Source: Kribbella soli
GTDB taxonomy: Bacteria; Actinomycetota; Actinomycetes; Propionibacteriales; Kribbellaceae
Assembly: GCF_004331345.1 (NCBI RefSeq)
Contig: NZ_SJJZ01000003.1
Coordinates: 682,001 to 746,000, forward strand
Length of the DNA: 64,000 nt
Direction of reading: 5' to 3'
In this document: piece after piece, positions 7,741 through 14,802 of the stretch
Layout of the letters: every line of letters starts with the position of its first letter
Position numbering within the stretch: the first letter of the stretch is position 1
Program-made: the position numbers and the translations under genes
The notes under the pieces: generated by a model
The model's input: the letters and a program-made list of their open reading frames with translations, nothing else
The model's database searches: none
Told to the model about the DNA's origin: nothing

Positions 7741-9217
7741 CGGCGAGCCTCTCGAGGTACTTCTGCCACTCGGCGACGAACTCCGCCTCGGTCATCCCGA
7801 GCACCGACTTGAACGCGTCCGGCAGACCGGACGAGGTCTTCGACGCGTGCACGGCCCGGTAGAACTTCACCAACTTGTCCTGCCCCTCGCGTTCGGCGAT
7901 CAGCCGGCAGGCCAGCCACGCCGACTCGTACGCCTGCGGCAGCTCGGTCGCCGACGCCGCGAATGCCTCCGGCGTCGGCAACGTGGCCGGGACCTTCCCC
8001 GCGCGCACCGCCTTGAACAGCTCCTTCGCCGCCGACTCGTCCTGAACGGGTACGGCGGTGAACGCGACGTAGTCCGCGAAGCCTTCGGCGAGCCACAACG
8101 GCACCGGAGACGCGGTCGCGGTCGACGCGACGTGCGTGGTCTCGTGGGTCAGCACGATCCGCCGGCCCTGCTTGCCGAGCTCCTCGAACAGCTTCGGATT
8201 CGCGACGATCCGGACCGGCGCGCCGACCGCCGGCGTGTCCAGTTCGGCCATCGTGACGGCGGCGATCTGGGTGTACGTGTTCGGCTGCGCGCCGAGCACA
8301 CCTTCCATCTGGGCCTGCTTCGCGGGCAGGTAGATGACCACTTTCTGCCGCCAGCCCTTGCCCCACACCTTCGTCACCGACTCGACCGCCTTGTCGGCGA
8401 CCGACACGTAGCTTCTCGCCTCCGACTCCGATTCGAGGCTGATGACGAGGCTGTGCTTGCCCTTGGCGAGGTCGATCGGGCCGAGCGCCCACACCGGCCG
8501 CCGCTGGCCCGCCACGAACCGCTCCGAGAACGAGGCGGCGTACGTCTTGCCTTCGCGGGTCACGAACGTCACCGGGAGTGTCTCGCGCGCGGGCTTCACG
8601 TCGTACCCGGAGAGCTGCCAGGAGACCTCGACCTGCGCGAGCCAGGACTGCGTCCCGCCGAGCTCGGCCTGCCGGTCCGGGGTCAGGGCAGCACTGTCGT
8701 CGCTCACGTAACGTAACTGGAACGTGCCGAGCGGGAGCGTGCTGAGGTTGCTGAAGATCGTCCGCGCGCTGGTCCGGAACGCCGTGGCCTTCGGGTCGAT
8801 GGTGTTCAGGAACTCGGTGCGGTCCTCGTTCTCGACCGCGTCGGTCATCTTCTGCAGCACGGCCTCGCCGGCGACCGCCCGCTGGACGCCGGCCTGGGCC
8901 TGATCAGGCGTGGTCGAGGTCGACTGCGACGGCTGGTGCGCTCCGGCGCCGCTCGGGTCGGCGGGGGCGTTGGCGATCTGCTGGAGCCCGGCGTACCCGG
9001 CTCCGGCGACCAGGCAGACGGCGACGCCGAGAGCGACCTTCTTCAGAATCGGCGTGAACGGCGGGCGCTGCGGACCGTCGGCGTACGACTCCGACAAGTG
9101 GTCGATCGGCTCCTCAGAGTCACCGGCCGACGGGACCACCGGCAGTGGAACCGTATCGCCGTGCTCGTCGATCACCTCGGCCCCTCGCTGCTCACCTGCC
9201 CCAGTCAGGCGGGACAC
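7733..9217 (-). CDS. Membrane-anchored gluzincin-like (peptidase MA type) protein
   Basis: The product has 494 residues. After a cytoplasmic ~65-residue N-terminus there is one membrane segment (KKVALGVAVCLVAGAGYAGL), then an extracellular part. Near residue 345 it has VLTHETTHVA, an HExxH zinc motif, followed by WLAEGFADYVAF, whose Glu is the usual third ligand in gluzincins. The middle part is a SnoaL/NTF2-like region (LQKMTDAVENEDR onward). The GTG start at 9217 has GGAGG upstream, and a -10-like TAGTGT precedes it. It leads the unit with the M48 peptidase and glycosyltransferase; the substrate is unknown. Confidence 0.75.
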   Translation of the reverse strand: MSRLTGAGEQRGAEVIDEHGDTVPLPVVPSAGDSEEPIDHLSESYADGPQRPPFTPILKKVALGVAVCLVAGAGYAGLQQIANAPADPSGAGAHQPSQSTSTTPDQAQAGVQRAVAGEAVLQKMTDAVENEDRTEFLNTIDPKATAFRTSARTIFSNLSTLPLGTFQLRYVSDDSAALTPDRQAELGGTQSWLAQVEVSWQLSGYDVKPARETLPVTFVTREGKTYAASFSERFVAGQRRPVWALGPIDLAKGKHSLVISLESESEARSYVSVADKAVESVTKVWGKGWRQKVVIYLPAKQAQMEGVLGAQPNTYTQIAAVTMAELDTPAVGAPVRIVANPKLFEELGKQGRRIVLTHETTHVASTATASPVPLWLAEGFADYVAFTAVPVQDESAAKELFKAVRAGKVPATLPTPEAFAASATELPQAYESAWLACRLIAEREGQDKLVKFYRAVHASKTSSGLPDAFKSVLGMTEAEFVAEWQKYLERLAGA

Positions 9218-9257
9218 CCGGCCTCCTCCGACACTACGGCATCACCATCAAATGCCT

Positions 9258-9285
9258 CGGCTCCGGGGAGGAACCCCCGGAGCCG
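9258..9285 (-). terminator. Intrinsic terminator after the NlpC/P60 gene
   Basis: CGGCTCCGGGG and CCCCGGAGCCG form a perfect 11-bp stem with a 6-base loop. It lies 23 bases past the NlpC/P60 stop codon and before the HETTH gene start. The T-run on the minus strand is weak (CATTTGAT). Confidence 0.65.
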
Positions 9286-9307
9286 ATGAGTATGTCAACG
9301 TGGCAGG

Positions 9308-10369
9308 TCAGCCCGGACGGACCGCGGTGTTGTACGGGTTCTCGTCGAGCGGGCTGATCTCGACGCTCTTGCCCGGACGGGGAGCGTGCACGATCCGGCC
9401 GTTACCGAGGTAGATGCCGACGTGGCTGATCGGGCTGAAGAAGAAGACCAGGTCGCCCGGCATGAGCTCGGACTTGCTGACCCGGCGGCCCTCGCTGGCC
9501 TGCGCCTTCGACGAGTGCGAGAGCGAGACGCCGGCCTTGCCCCACGCGTACATGGTCAGGCCCGAGCAGTCGTAGGAGTTCGGACCTGCGGCGCCCCAGA
9601 CGTAGGAGTCACCGAGCTGGGACAGCGCGGCGTTGATCGCGATCTTCGCGCGGCCGCTGGCCGGAACGTTCGGCAGGTCCTTGTCGTCGCCCGTCCGGTC
9701 GCCGTCGCGGGTCGGGCGCTGCTTGCGCGCCTCCTCCGCCTCCTTGGCGTTCTCTTCCTCGATCTTCTTCCGCTCGGCGTCGCTGAGCTTGTCGAGGACC
9801 TTCTCGGCCTGGTCGAGGTTGGCCTGCAACTGCTTCTTGAAGGCGTCCTGCTTGGTCTGCACGGCCTGCAGCGCGGACAGCTCGGTCTGCTCACTGGCCT
9901 GCAGGTCGGTGAGCTTGCCCTGCGCGACCTGGTAGCGACGCAGAGCCGAGTTCTGCTGGCCGGCGAACGCCTGGGCGGTGGAGGCCTGGCTGAGGAACTG
10001 GTCCGGGTTGCTCGACAGCAGCAGCTGCGCCGTCGTGGAGATGCCCGAGGTCTGGTAACCGGCCACCGCGAGGGAGCCGATCTGCCGCTTCACCGAGTCC
10101 ACCTGGACCTGCTGCTTGGCGATACCCGCCTGCAGGGCCTTCACGCGAGCGCTCGAGGCGGTGATCTGACCACGCAGGTCGTTCGCCGACTCACCGGCCT
10201 CTTCGGCCTTGTGCTGCAGAGCGGCGACCTGCTTCTTCGCCTCCTCCAGGGTGGGCTTGGGGTCGGCGTCAGCCGCTCCCTGGATCAGGAACACACCCGC
10301 AGCGACAGCCGTGCTGGTGATGGCGGCGAGGGCGATTCCCTTGGTGCGGTTGATGCGTCCGATGGACAC
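9308..10369 (-). CDS. Secreted NlpC/P60 peptidoglycan endopeptidase (RipA-like)
   Basis: The product has 353 residues from GTG 10369. It has a signal peptide (TKGIALAAITSTAVAAGVFL with cleavage near ADA), then a ~200-residue coiled-coil region rich in Q, K, E and A, then a linker, then the catalytic domain. The catalytic domain shows YDCSGLTMYAW (nucleophile Cys), SHVGIYLG (His) and VHAP (third residue). This domain cleaves the D-Glu to meso-DAP bond in stem peptides outside the cell. The coiled coil probably serves as an autoinhibitory or FtsEX-type regulatory segment, as in RipA relatives. An upstream in-frame ATG at 10456 exists, but the signal peptide argues for the GTG, which has AAGGGA upstream. 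Confidence 0.9.
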   Translation of the reverse strand: MSIGRINRTKGIALAAITSTAVAAGVFLIQGAADADPKPTLEEAKKQVAALQHKAEEAGESANDLRGQITASSARVKALQAGIAKQQVQVDSVKRQIGSLAVAGYQTSGISTTAQLLLSSNPDQFLSQASTAQAFAGQQNSALRRYQVAQGKLTDLQASEQTELSALQAVQTKQDAFKKQLQANLDQAEKVLDKLSDAERKKIEEENAKEAEEARKQRPTRDGDRTGDDKDLPNVPASGRAKIAINAALSQLGDSYVWGAAGPNSYDCSGLTMYAWGKAGVSLSHSSKAQASEGRRVSKSELMPGDLVFFFSPISHVGIYLGNGRIVHAPRPGKSVEISPLDENPYNTAVRPG

Positions 10370-10584
10370 AGCCCGGTCGGTCCCTTCCTCTGCTCGCGCC
10401 GTCCCCGTTGACCTGGCCTTCCGTGGACATCTGTCCCACGGAATCCGCCGGATCACTCCCTCGGCTTGCCGCTGCCCGGTCGGCCGGAGCGGCCGACACC
10501 CTGAGGCAACGAGACGTAACAGTAGTGACCGTTTCGTGACCAGTGCAATTCGCCCCTCGGGTTTGATCGAAAATTAACGAAGGA
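10370..10584. other. Long 5' region of the NlpC/P60 gene, no gene seen
   Basis: About 215 bases with no convincing ORF. On the minus strand it contains several GC-rich inverted repeats, for example GTCGGCCGCTCCGGCCGAC near 10497-10479. A structured 5' leader is possible. I looked for the c-di-AMP (ydaO) riboswitch expected before such hydrolases and did not find its conserved core. Confidence 0.4.
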
Positions 10585-10842
10585 TCAACCCGACCCAACG
10601 GCCGTTTCGTCTTCCCCGGCAGGCGATTCGGCAGCAATGTCCGGCTCGACACTGCTGACCGCGTGCACGAGGCGCAGCGGCGGCACCAGGCCCGAGTCGG
10701 CGAGCGCGTCCAGGGCGGCCTTCTCGTCGTCGTCGATGCGCAGGCTGCCGGACCGTTCCTCCGAGAACCCGAGCACTACCGTGACGACGCAGTCCTGGCA
10801 GCCCGGACCCTTCATCACACAAGCGTCGCAGTCGATCAGCAC
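10585..10842 (-). CDS. Small cysteine-rich conserved actinobacterial protein
   Basis: The product has 85 residues from GTG 10842, with GGAGG 5 bases upstream. Near the N-terminus it has CDACVMKGPGCQDC, giving four cysteines in a CxxC-x7-CxxC pattern that could bind zinc or an iron-sulfur cluster. The rest is acidic (DDDEKAALDALADSG) with a disordered tail. The frame extends to ATG 10878, which lies 13 bases after a -10-like TAGCGT, so a 97-residue near-leaderless form is also possible. Small proteins of this kind are common next to NlpC/P60 genes in actinobacteria. I do not know its function. Confidence 0.65.
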   Translation of the reverse strand: MLIDCDACVMKGPGCQDCVVTVVLGFSEERSGSLRIDDDEKAALDALADSGLVPPLRLVHAVSSVEPDIAAESPAGEDETAVGSG

Positions 10843-10933
10843 AACATCCTCCAAGTGGGGAAGCACCCGGACTTGCATCCGGCTGAGAAGGACGCTAGAG
10901 AAGGCCGCCGACAGTTTCTGTCGTCTTCTGTTG

Positions 10934-12241
10934 TCAGGTGCGTGCGATGCGTGCTGTCAGGCTGCTCGCTGACAGTGAGCGGGCGCCTAGCTGGATGATG
11001 CTGTCGGCAACCTCGCGGTCGGTGGAGACGACCACCACCGGGCGGCCCGGAGGCTCGGCGCGGACCAGTTGCCGGATCACCTCGTCGGCGATCACCCCGG
11101 CGGGACTGAACCGCACCCGCACCCCGCGCGGCGGATTCAGCTGCACCGGCCCCGACAGCTCGGCGCCGTCGAACACCACAGTGACCTCGATCCGGCGTTG
11201 CGCGACCAGTGCGCCCAAGGCTGTGACGAGTCGCTGACGCTGTGAGTGCAACGGCGAGTTCGGCCAGGCGGTCTTCGTCACGTTGTAGCCGTCGATGATC
11301 AGATGCACCTGCGGCAACGCCAGCAACTCGTCGAACAACGCCGGGTCGTCCTCAGGCGCCGTACGTCCGATCGGAGCCGCCTCGGGCTCGGAGCCGGCCA
11401 CCGTGTCCGCCGGGCGGAGATCTCCCCCAGGCGGCAACGCCAGTTCGCGGCGCAGGCCGCTCGCTGCCTCGAGCAACGTGTCGAGCAACAGCCGGGTGCG
11501 CGTCGACGCGAGCTCCCGCTCCTGTCCCGCCGTACGACGGGCCGCGTGCTCGACCGCTTCCAGTTCGGTGATCCTCGTGCGGAGCTTGCGCAGCTCACGC
11601 TCGACGTCGGCACGCGCCGCTTCGACGCGTTCGTCCGCGGTCTCGGCCTCCTTGGTGCGTTGCTCGACCTCGGTGTTCAGGCCGGTGATCCGCTGCCGCG
11701 CCTCGTTGAGCTTGCGCCGGAGCGTGACGTTCTCGGCCTTGAGCTCGTTGACCTGTTCACGAAGCCGTTCGCGGACCTGCCGGGTCTCGGTGCGCGCCTG
11801 GTCGAGCTGGTCGGCGAGCCGGTTGACGGCTTCCTCGTCGGCGCGCGGATTCTCCACCGGGACCTGGGCGGCGGCGACGACGTGCTGCTCCCAGTCGTCC
11901 GGGCGCAGCAGGTACGCGAGCGCGGCGACCTCCACCGGATCCGCTGCCGGTACGGCGATGCCGTCGGCCACCGCGTCACCGAGCTCCGGGTGCTCCCGCC
12001 GTACCTCGAAGGCGGTGAGCCGGCGGAAATGGTCGTCGGTCTCCAGGATCGGCCCGAGCACCGAGGCGGACAGTTTCGCCCGCTTCGCCGGCGCAAAACT
12101 CGCGAACCGGCGCAGCGGCGCCGGGATGTCGGACGCGGGCAGCTGGCCGAGTGCGTGCGCGGCGAGGGTCAGGACGCGTTGCCGGACCGGTTCAGGCAAA
12201 GTCGTAGCGGCGGAGCTCGCGGCGGTGCCGGCCTCAGTCAC
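10934..12241 (-). CDS. NYN-domain (YacP-like) RNA-binding/nuclease protein with coiled coil
   Basis: The product has about 435 residues. The C-terminal ~165 residues are a NYN/PIN-like domain: VHLIIDGYNVTKTAW, a conserved Gln/Arg helix, VTVVFDGAEL and VVVVSTDREV provide the acidic residues of the active site. The middle (about residues 145-255) is a long coiled coil rich in E, R and L. The N-terminus is helical. NYN proteins cleave or process RNA with Mg2+. The start is uncertain: GTG 12241 is taken because the sequence before it is low-complexity. A possible 39-residue leaderless ORF ends overlapping this start. Confidence 0.75.
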   Translation of the reverse strand: MTEAGTAASSAATTLPEPVRQRVLTLAAHALGQLPASDIPAPLRRFASFAPAKRAKLSASVLGPILETDDHFRRLTAFEVRREHPELGDAVADGIAVPAADPVEVAALAYLLRPDDWEQHVVAAAQVPVENPRADEEAVNRLADQLDQARTETRQVRERLREQVNELKAENVTLRRKLNEARQRITGLNTEVEQRTKEAETADERVEAARADVERELRKLRTRITELEAVEHAARRTAGQERELASTRTRLLLDTLLEAASGLRRELALPPGGDLRPADTVAGSEPEAAPIGRTAPEDDPALFDELLALPQVHLIIDGYNVTKTAWPNSPLHSQRQRLVTALGALVAQRRIEVTVVFDGAELSGPVQLNPPRGVRVRFSPAGVIADEVIRQLVRAEPPGRPVVVVSTDREVADSIIQLGARSLSASSLTARIART

Positions 12242-12353
12242 CGGTCCGCAGTCCGGCCGGAACGACGAGCTGGCAGCAGCTGCTGGGCCAGTGACGCAGA
12301 CCACAACGAGCGGGCATCCGGCCCGGAATCGCGGTGATCGCCTGTGTACGCAT
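12234..12353 (-). CDS. Possible leaderless upstream ORF (39 aa) overlapping the NYN gene start
   Basis: On the minus strand TAGGCT (12365-12360) is followed by 6 bases and ATG 12353. The ORF runs 39 codons and stops with TGA at 12236-12234, a few bases inside the NYN gene's GTG start at 12241. The peptide is rich in R, C and P and has no recognisable domain. It would translate from the very 5' end of the transcript and hand ribosomes to the NYN gene. No other promoter-like element is obvious in this gap. Confidence 0.35.
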   Translation of the reverse strand: MRTQAITAIPGRMPARCGLRHWPSSCCQLVVPAGLRTGD

Positions 12354-12411
12354 ACAGAGAGCCTAGTCGACTTGCAGGCGTGTCACCTGCGGAATTGTCG
12401 GTGGCGGCTCT

Positions 12412-12424
12412 TAGCGTCGTGGCC
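12412..12424 (+). promoter_or_regulatory. Leaderless -10 element of the exonuclease/GIY-YIG gene
   Basis: TAGCGT ends 7 bases before ATG 12425 and no Shine-Dalgarno is present. This supports a leaderless transcript and decides the start against the upstream in-frame ATG at 12344. Confidence 0.55.
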
Positions 12425-14230
12425 ATGACCAGCCCAGGGCGTGCGCCGGCCCAGGATTCCGTTGAGCATCCTTTGCTGCCGATCCGTGGTGTGCAGCACA
12501 GCTTCGACGACCTGGGCACGCCGCTGCGCGACATCACGTTCTGCGTCGTCGACCTGGAGACCACGGGCAATCCGCCCGGCGAGGGCGGCATCACCGAGAT
12601 CGGCGCGGTCAAGGTGCGCGCGGGTGAGGTGATCGGCGAGTTCCAGACGCTGGTGAACCCGTCGGAGTCGATCCCGCCGTTCATCGCCGTACTGACCGGC
12701 ATCACGAACGGGATGGTTGCCACGTCCCCCCGGATCGAGTCGGTGCTGCCCGCGTTCCTGGAGTTCGCGCAGGGCTGCGTGATGGTCGCGCACAACGCGC
12801 CGTTCGACATGGGCTTCCTGAAACACGAGAGCCTGGTGCACGGGTACGACTGGCCCGACTTCGCGGTCGTCGACACCGCCCTGCTGGCGCGCCGCGTGAT
12901 CACCCCGGACGAGGCGCCGAACTGCAAACTCGGCACGCTGGCCAAGCTGTTCCGTACGACGACCACGCCGAACCACCGCGCACTGTCCGACGCCCGCGCC
13001 ACCGTCGACGTGCTGCACGGGCTGTTCGAGCGGGTCGGGTCGTTGGGCGTGCAAACGGTGGAGGATCTGCAGACGTTCTCGTCCCGGGTCGCGCCGGCCG
13101 TCCGGGCCAAGCGCCACCTGGCCGAGTCGTTGCCGCACGCACCGGGTGTGTACCTGTTCACCGACGACCGCGGCGAGGTGCTGTACGTCGGGAAGTCCAA
13201 GGACCTGCGCACACGGGTCCGCTCGTACTTCACCGCGTCCGAGACCAGGAACCGGATCGGCGAGATGGTCGGCATCGCGACCGCCGTCCGCGGGATCGAG
13301 TGCGGGACGCCGCTGGAGGCCGAAGTACGGGAGCTGCGGCTGATCGCGGAACACAAACCGCGGTACAACCGGCGGTCCAAGTTCCCGGAGCGGCAGCACT
13401 GGCTGAAAGTCACGGTCGAACCGTTTCCGCGGTTGTCGCTGGTCAAACAGGTGCGCGACGACGACGCCGGGTACCTCGGGCCGTTCAGCTCGCGGAAGAC
13501 GGCCGAGCGGGCGATGGCCGCGCTGCACGAGGCGTTCCCGATCCGGCAATGCACCGCGCGGATGTCCAAGCACCCGCAGTTGTCGCCGTGCGTGCTCGCC
13601 GAGATGGGCCGGTGCGTCGCGCCCTGCGACGGGCGGATCTCGACGGATTCGTACGGCGAATTCGTCGACGGGCTGCGGTCGGCGCTGACCGTGGACCCGA
13701 CGCCGGTCGTCGACGCGCTCGACCGGCGGATCGACGTACTGTCCGCGGACGAGCGGTTCGAGGACGCCGCGGTCCATCGGGACCGGTTGAGCGCGTTCGT
13801 GCGGAGTTCGGCGCGGATGCAGCGGATGGCGTCGGTGACCGGATGCGCGGAGATCTGTGCCGCCAGACGGACCGACGACGGCGGCTGGGAGTTGCATGTG
13901 ATCCGCCGCGGGCGGCTCGCGGCGGCCGGGTTCAGCCCGCGCGGGACGGACCCGCGGCCGCACCTGGAGATGCTGCGCGCGTCGGCCGAGACGGTATTGC
14001 CCGGCATCGGGCCGGTCGCGGCGGCGTCGCCGGAGGAGATCGAGCTGATCCTGCGCTGGCTCGAGCTCCCCGACATCCGCCTGGTCGAGATGGACGGCAC
14101 CTGGACCTGCCCGGTGGGCGGCGCCGGGCGGCACCTCACCCGCCTCGACAACTCCCACACCGACCACCACCAGCACCCCACCGAACGCCGCCGCAACCTC
14201 CGCCCGCTGGGTCCGGCGCGGGTCAGTTAG
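12425..14230 (+). CDS. DEDDh 3'-5' exonuclease fused to GIY-YIG (UvrC/Cho-like) endonuclease
   Basis: The product has 601 residues. Residues about 35-200 are a DnaQ-like exonuclease: VVDLETTG (ExoI), VAHNAPFDMGFL (ExoII) and NHRALSDARATVD (ExoIII with catalytic His). Residues about 230-320 are a GIY-YIG nuclease: PGVYLFTDDRGEVLYVGKS, then LRTRVRSYF. The remainder resembles the UvrC/Cho middle region, including CTARMSKHPQLSPCVLAEMG with possible metal-binding cysteines (CTAR, SPCV, RCVAPC). The fusion suggests incision and trimming during DNA repair at the nucleoid. Such two-nuclease fusions are known from actinobacteria. The start is set by the leaderless promoter TAGCGT-N7-ATG. Confidence 0.85.
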   Translation: MTSPGRAPAQDSVEHPLLPIRGVQHSFDDLGTPLRDITFCVVDLETTGNPPGEGGITEIGAVKVRAGEVIGEFQTLVNPSESIPPFIAVLTGITNGMVATSPRIESVLPAFLEFAQGCVMVAHNAPFDMGFLKHESLVHGYDWPDFAVVDTALLARRVITPDEAPNCKLGTLAKLFRTTTTPNHRALSDARATVDVLHGLFERVGSLGVQTVEDLQTFSSRVAPAVRAKRHLAESLPHAPGVYLFTDDRGEVLYVGKSKDLRTRVRSYFTASETRNRIGEMVGIATAVRGIECGTPLEAEVRELRLIAEHKPRYNRRSKFPERQHWLKVTVEPFPRLSLVKQVRDDDAGYLGPFSSRKTAERAMAALHEAFPIRQCTARMSKHPQLSPCVLAEMGRCVAPCDGRISTDSYGEFVDGLRSALTVDPTPVVDALDRRIDVLSADERFEDAAVHRDRLSAFVRSSARMQRMASVTGCAEICAARRTDDGGWELHVIRRGRLAAAGFSPRGTDPRPHLEMLRASAETVLPGIGPVAAASPEEIELILRWLELPDIRLVEMDGTWTCPVGGAGRHLTRLDNSHTDHHQHPTERRRNLRPLGPARVS

Positions 14231-14312
14231 GCCATTCAGTCAGGCCTCTGGTAGTCGGCCCGGATCCGGCGGACGAACGGACGGCGAGGGCGGTGCGGTG
14301 CCTCGGCCGCAC

Positions 14313-14364
14313 TATGCTTCAGCGCGTTGAGGTGTGAGTTCTGGACGGGTAGTTCTGGACGGGT
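14313..14364 (+). promoter_or_regulatory. -10 element and 14-bp perfect tandem repeat in the 5' UTR of the AsnC-domain gene
   Basis: TATGCT at 14313-14318 looks like a -10 box. Downstream, AGTTCTGGACGGGT occurs twice back to back (14337-14350 and 14351-14364), and the GAGGA ribosome binding region before ATG 14382 follows. The repeat lies in the presumed untranslated leader, so it could be an operator or an RNA element. Confidence 0.5.
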
Positions 14365-14381
14365 AGCGAGGAGAGGACGGC

Positions 14382-14669
14382 ATGGTCACCGCGATCGTGT
14401 TCATCAAGGCCGATGTCGCACGGATCCCTGAGGTCGCCGAGCAGGTGGCGACCATCGACGGCGTCAGCGAGGTGTACTCCGTGACCGGCGGGCTCGACCT
14501 GATCGCGCTCGTCCGGGTCGCGCGGCACGACGACCTGGCCACCGTCATCCCCGAGCACGTCAACCGGGTGCCGGGCGTGCTGAGCACCGAGACGCACATC
14601 GCGTTCCGCGCCTACTCGAGCCACGACCTGGAAGCCGCCTTCAGCCTGGGCGAGGAGAACGGCGTCTAG
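14382..14669 (+). CDS. Stand-alone Lrp/AsnC ligand-binding (RAM) domain protein
   Basis: The product has 95 residues and consists only of the alpha-beta sandwich found at the C-terminus of Lrp/AsnC regulators: VTAIVFIKADVARIP, then VSEVYSVTGGLDLIALVRV, then HVNRVPGVLSTETHIAF. No helix-turn-helix is present. Such small proteins form dimers or octamers that bind amino acids and may modulate full-length Lrp proteins. GAGGA upstream of the ATG supports the start. It is preceded by an unusual 14-bp tandem repeat. Confidence 0.85.
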   Translation: MVTAIVFIKADVARIPEVAEQVATIDGVSEVYSVTGGLDLIALVRVARHDDLATVIPEHVNRVPGVLSTETHIAFRAYSSHDLEAAFSLGEENGV

Positions 14670-14727
14670 GTCCTCAGGGACTGGACGAACCGATCCGACT
14701 GACACGAGCTGAAGTTACGGTGAATAC

Positions 14728-14802
14728 ATGAACGTCCGGGGTCAGTTTCTTGCCGAGCAGGTCCGCGCTTTCGCGCCGGTGCCGAAGCGAGGACGCGGAT
14801 GA
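14728..14802 (+). CDS. Putative leaderless 24-aa upstream ORF coupled to the DUF2510 gene
   Basis: TACGGT (14716-14721) lies 6 bases before ATG 14728, giving a leaderless arrangement. The ORF is 24 codons (it starts MNVRGQFLAEQVRAF and ends in a basic tail) and its TGA at 14800-14802 overlaps the ATG of the next gene at 14799 as ATGA. The downstream gene also has its own GAGGA. The peptide has no known domain; coupling is inferred from the overlap. Confidence 0.4.
   Translation: MNVRGQFLAEQVRAFAPVPKRGRG

Noticed and set aside
10370..10584. c-di-AMP (ydaO) riboswitch before the NlpC/P60 gene
   Set aside because: The expected conserved 3' core (a CGACAGCTAACC-like block) and its partner blocks are not visible on the minus strand, only generic GC-rich repeats.
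12238..14196. 652-codon minus-strand ORF opposite the exonuclease/GIY-YIG gene
   Set aside because: The plus frame has complete nuclease motifs; the minus frame is S/R/T-rich shadow.
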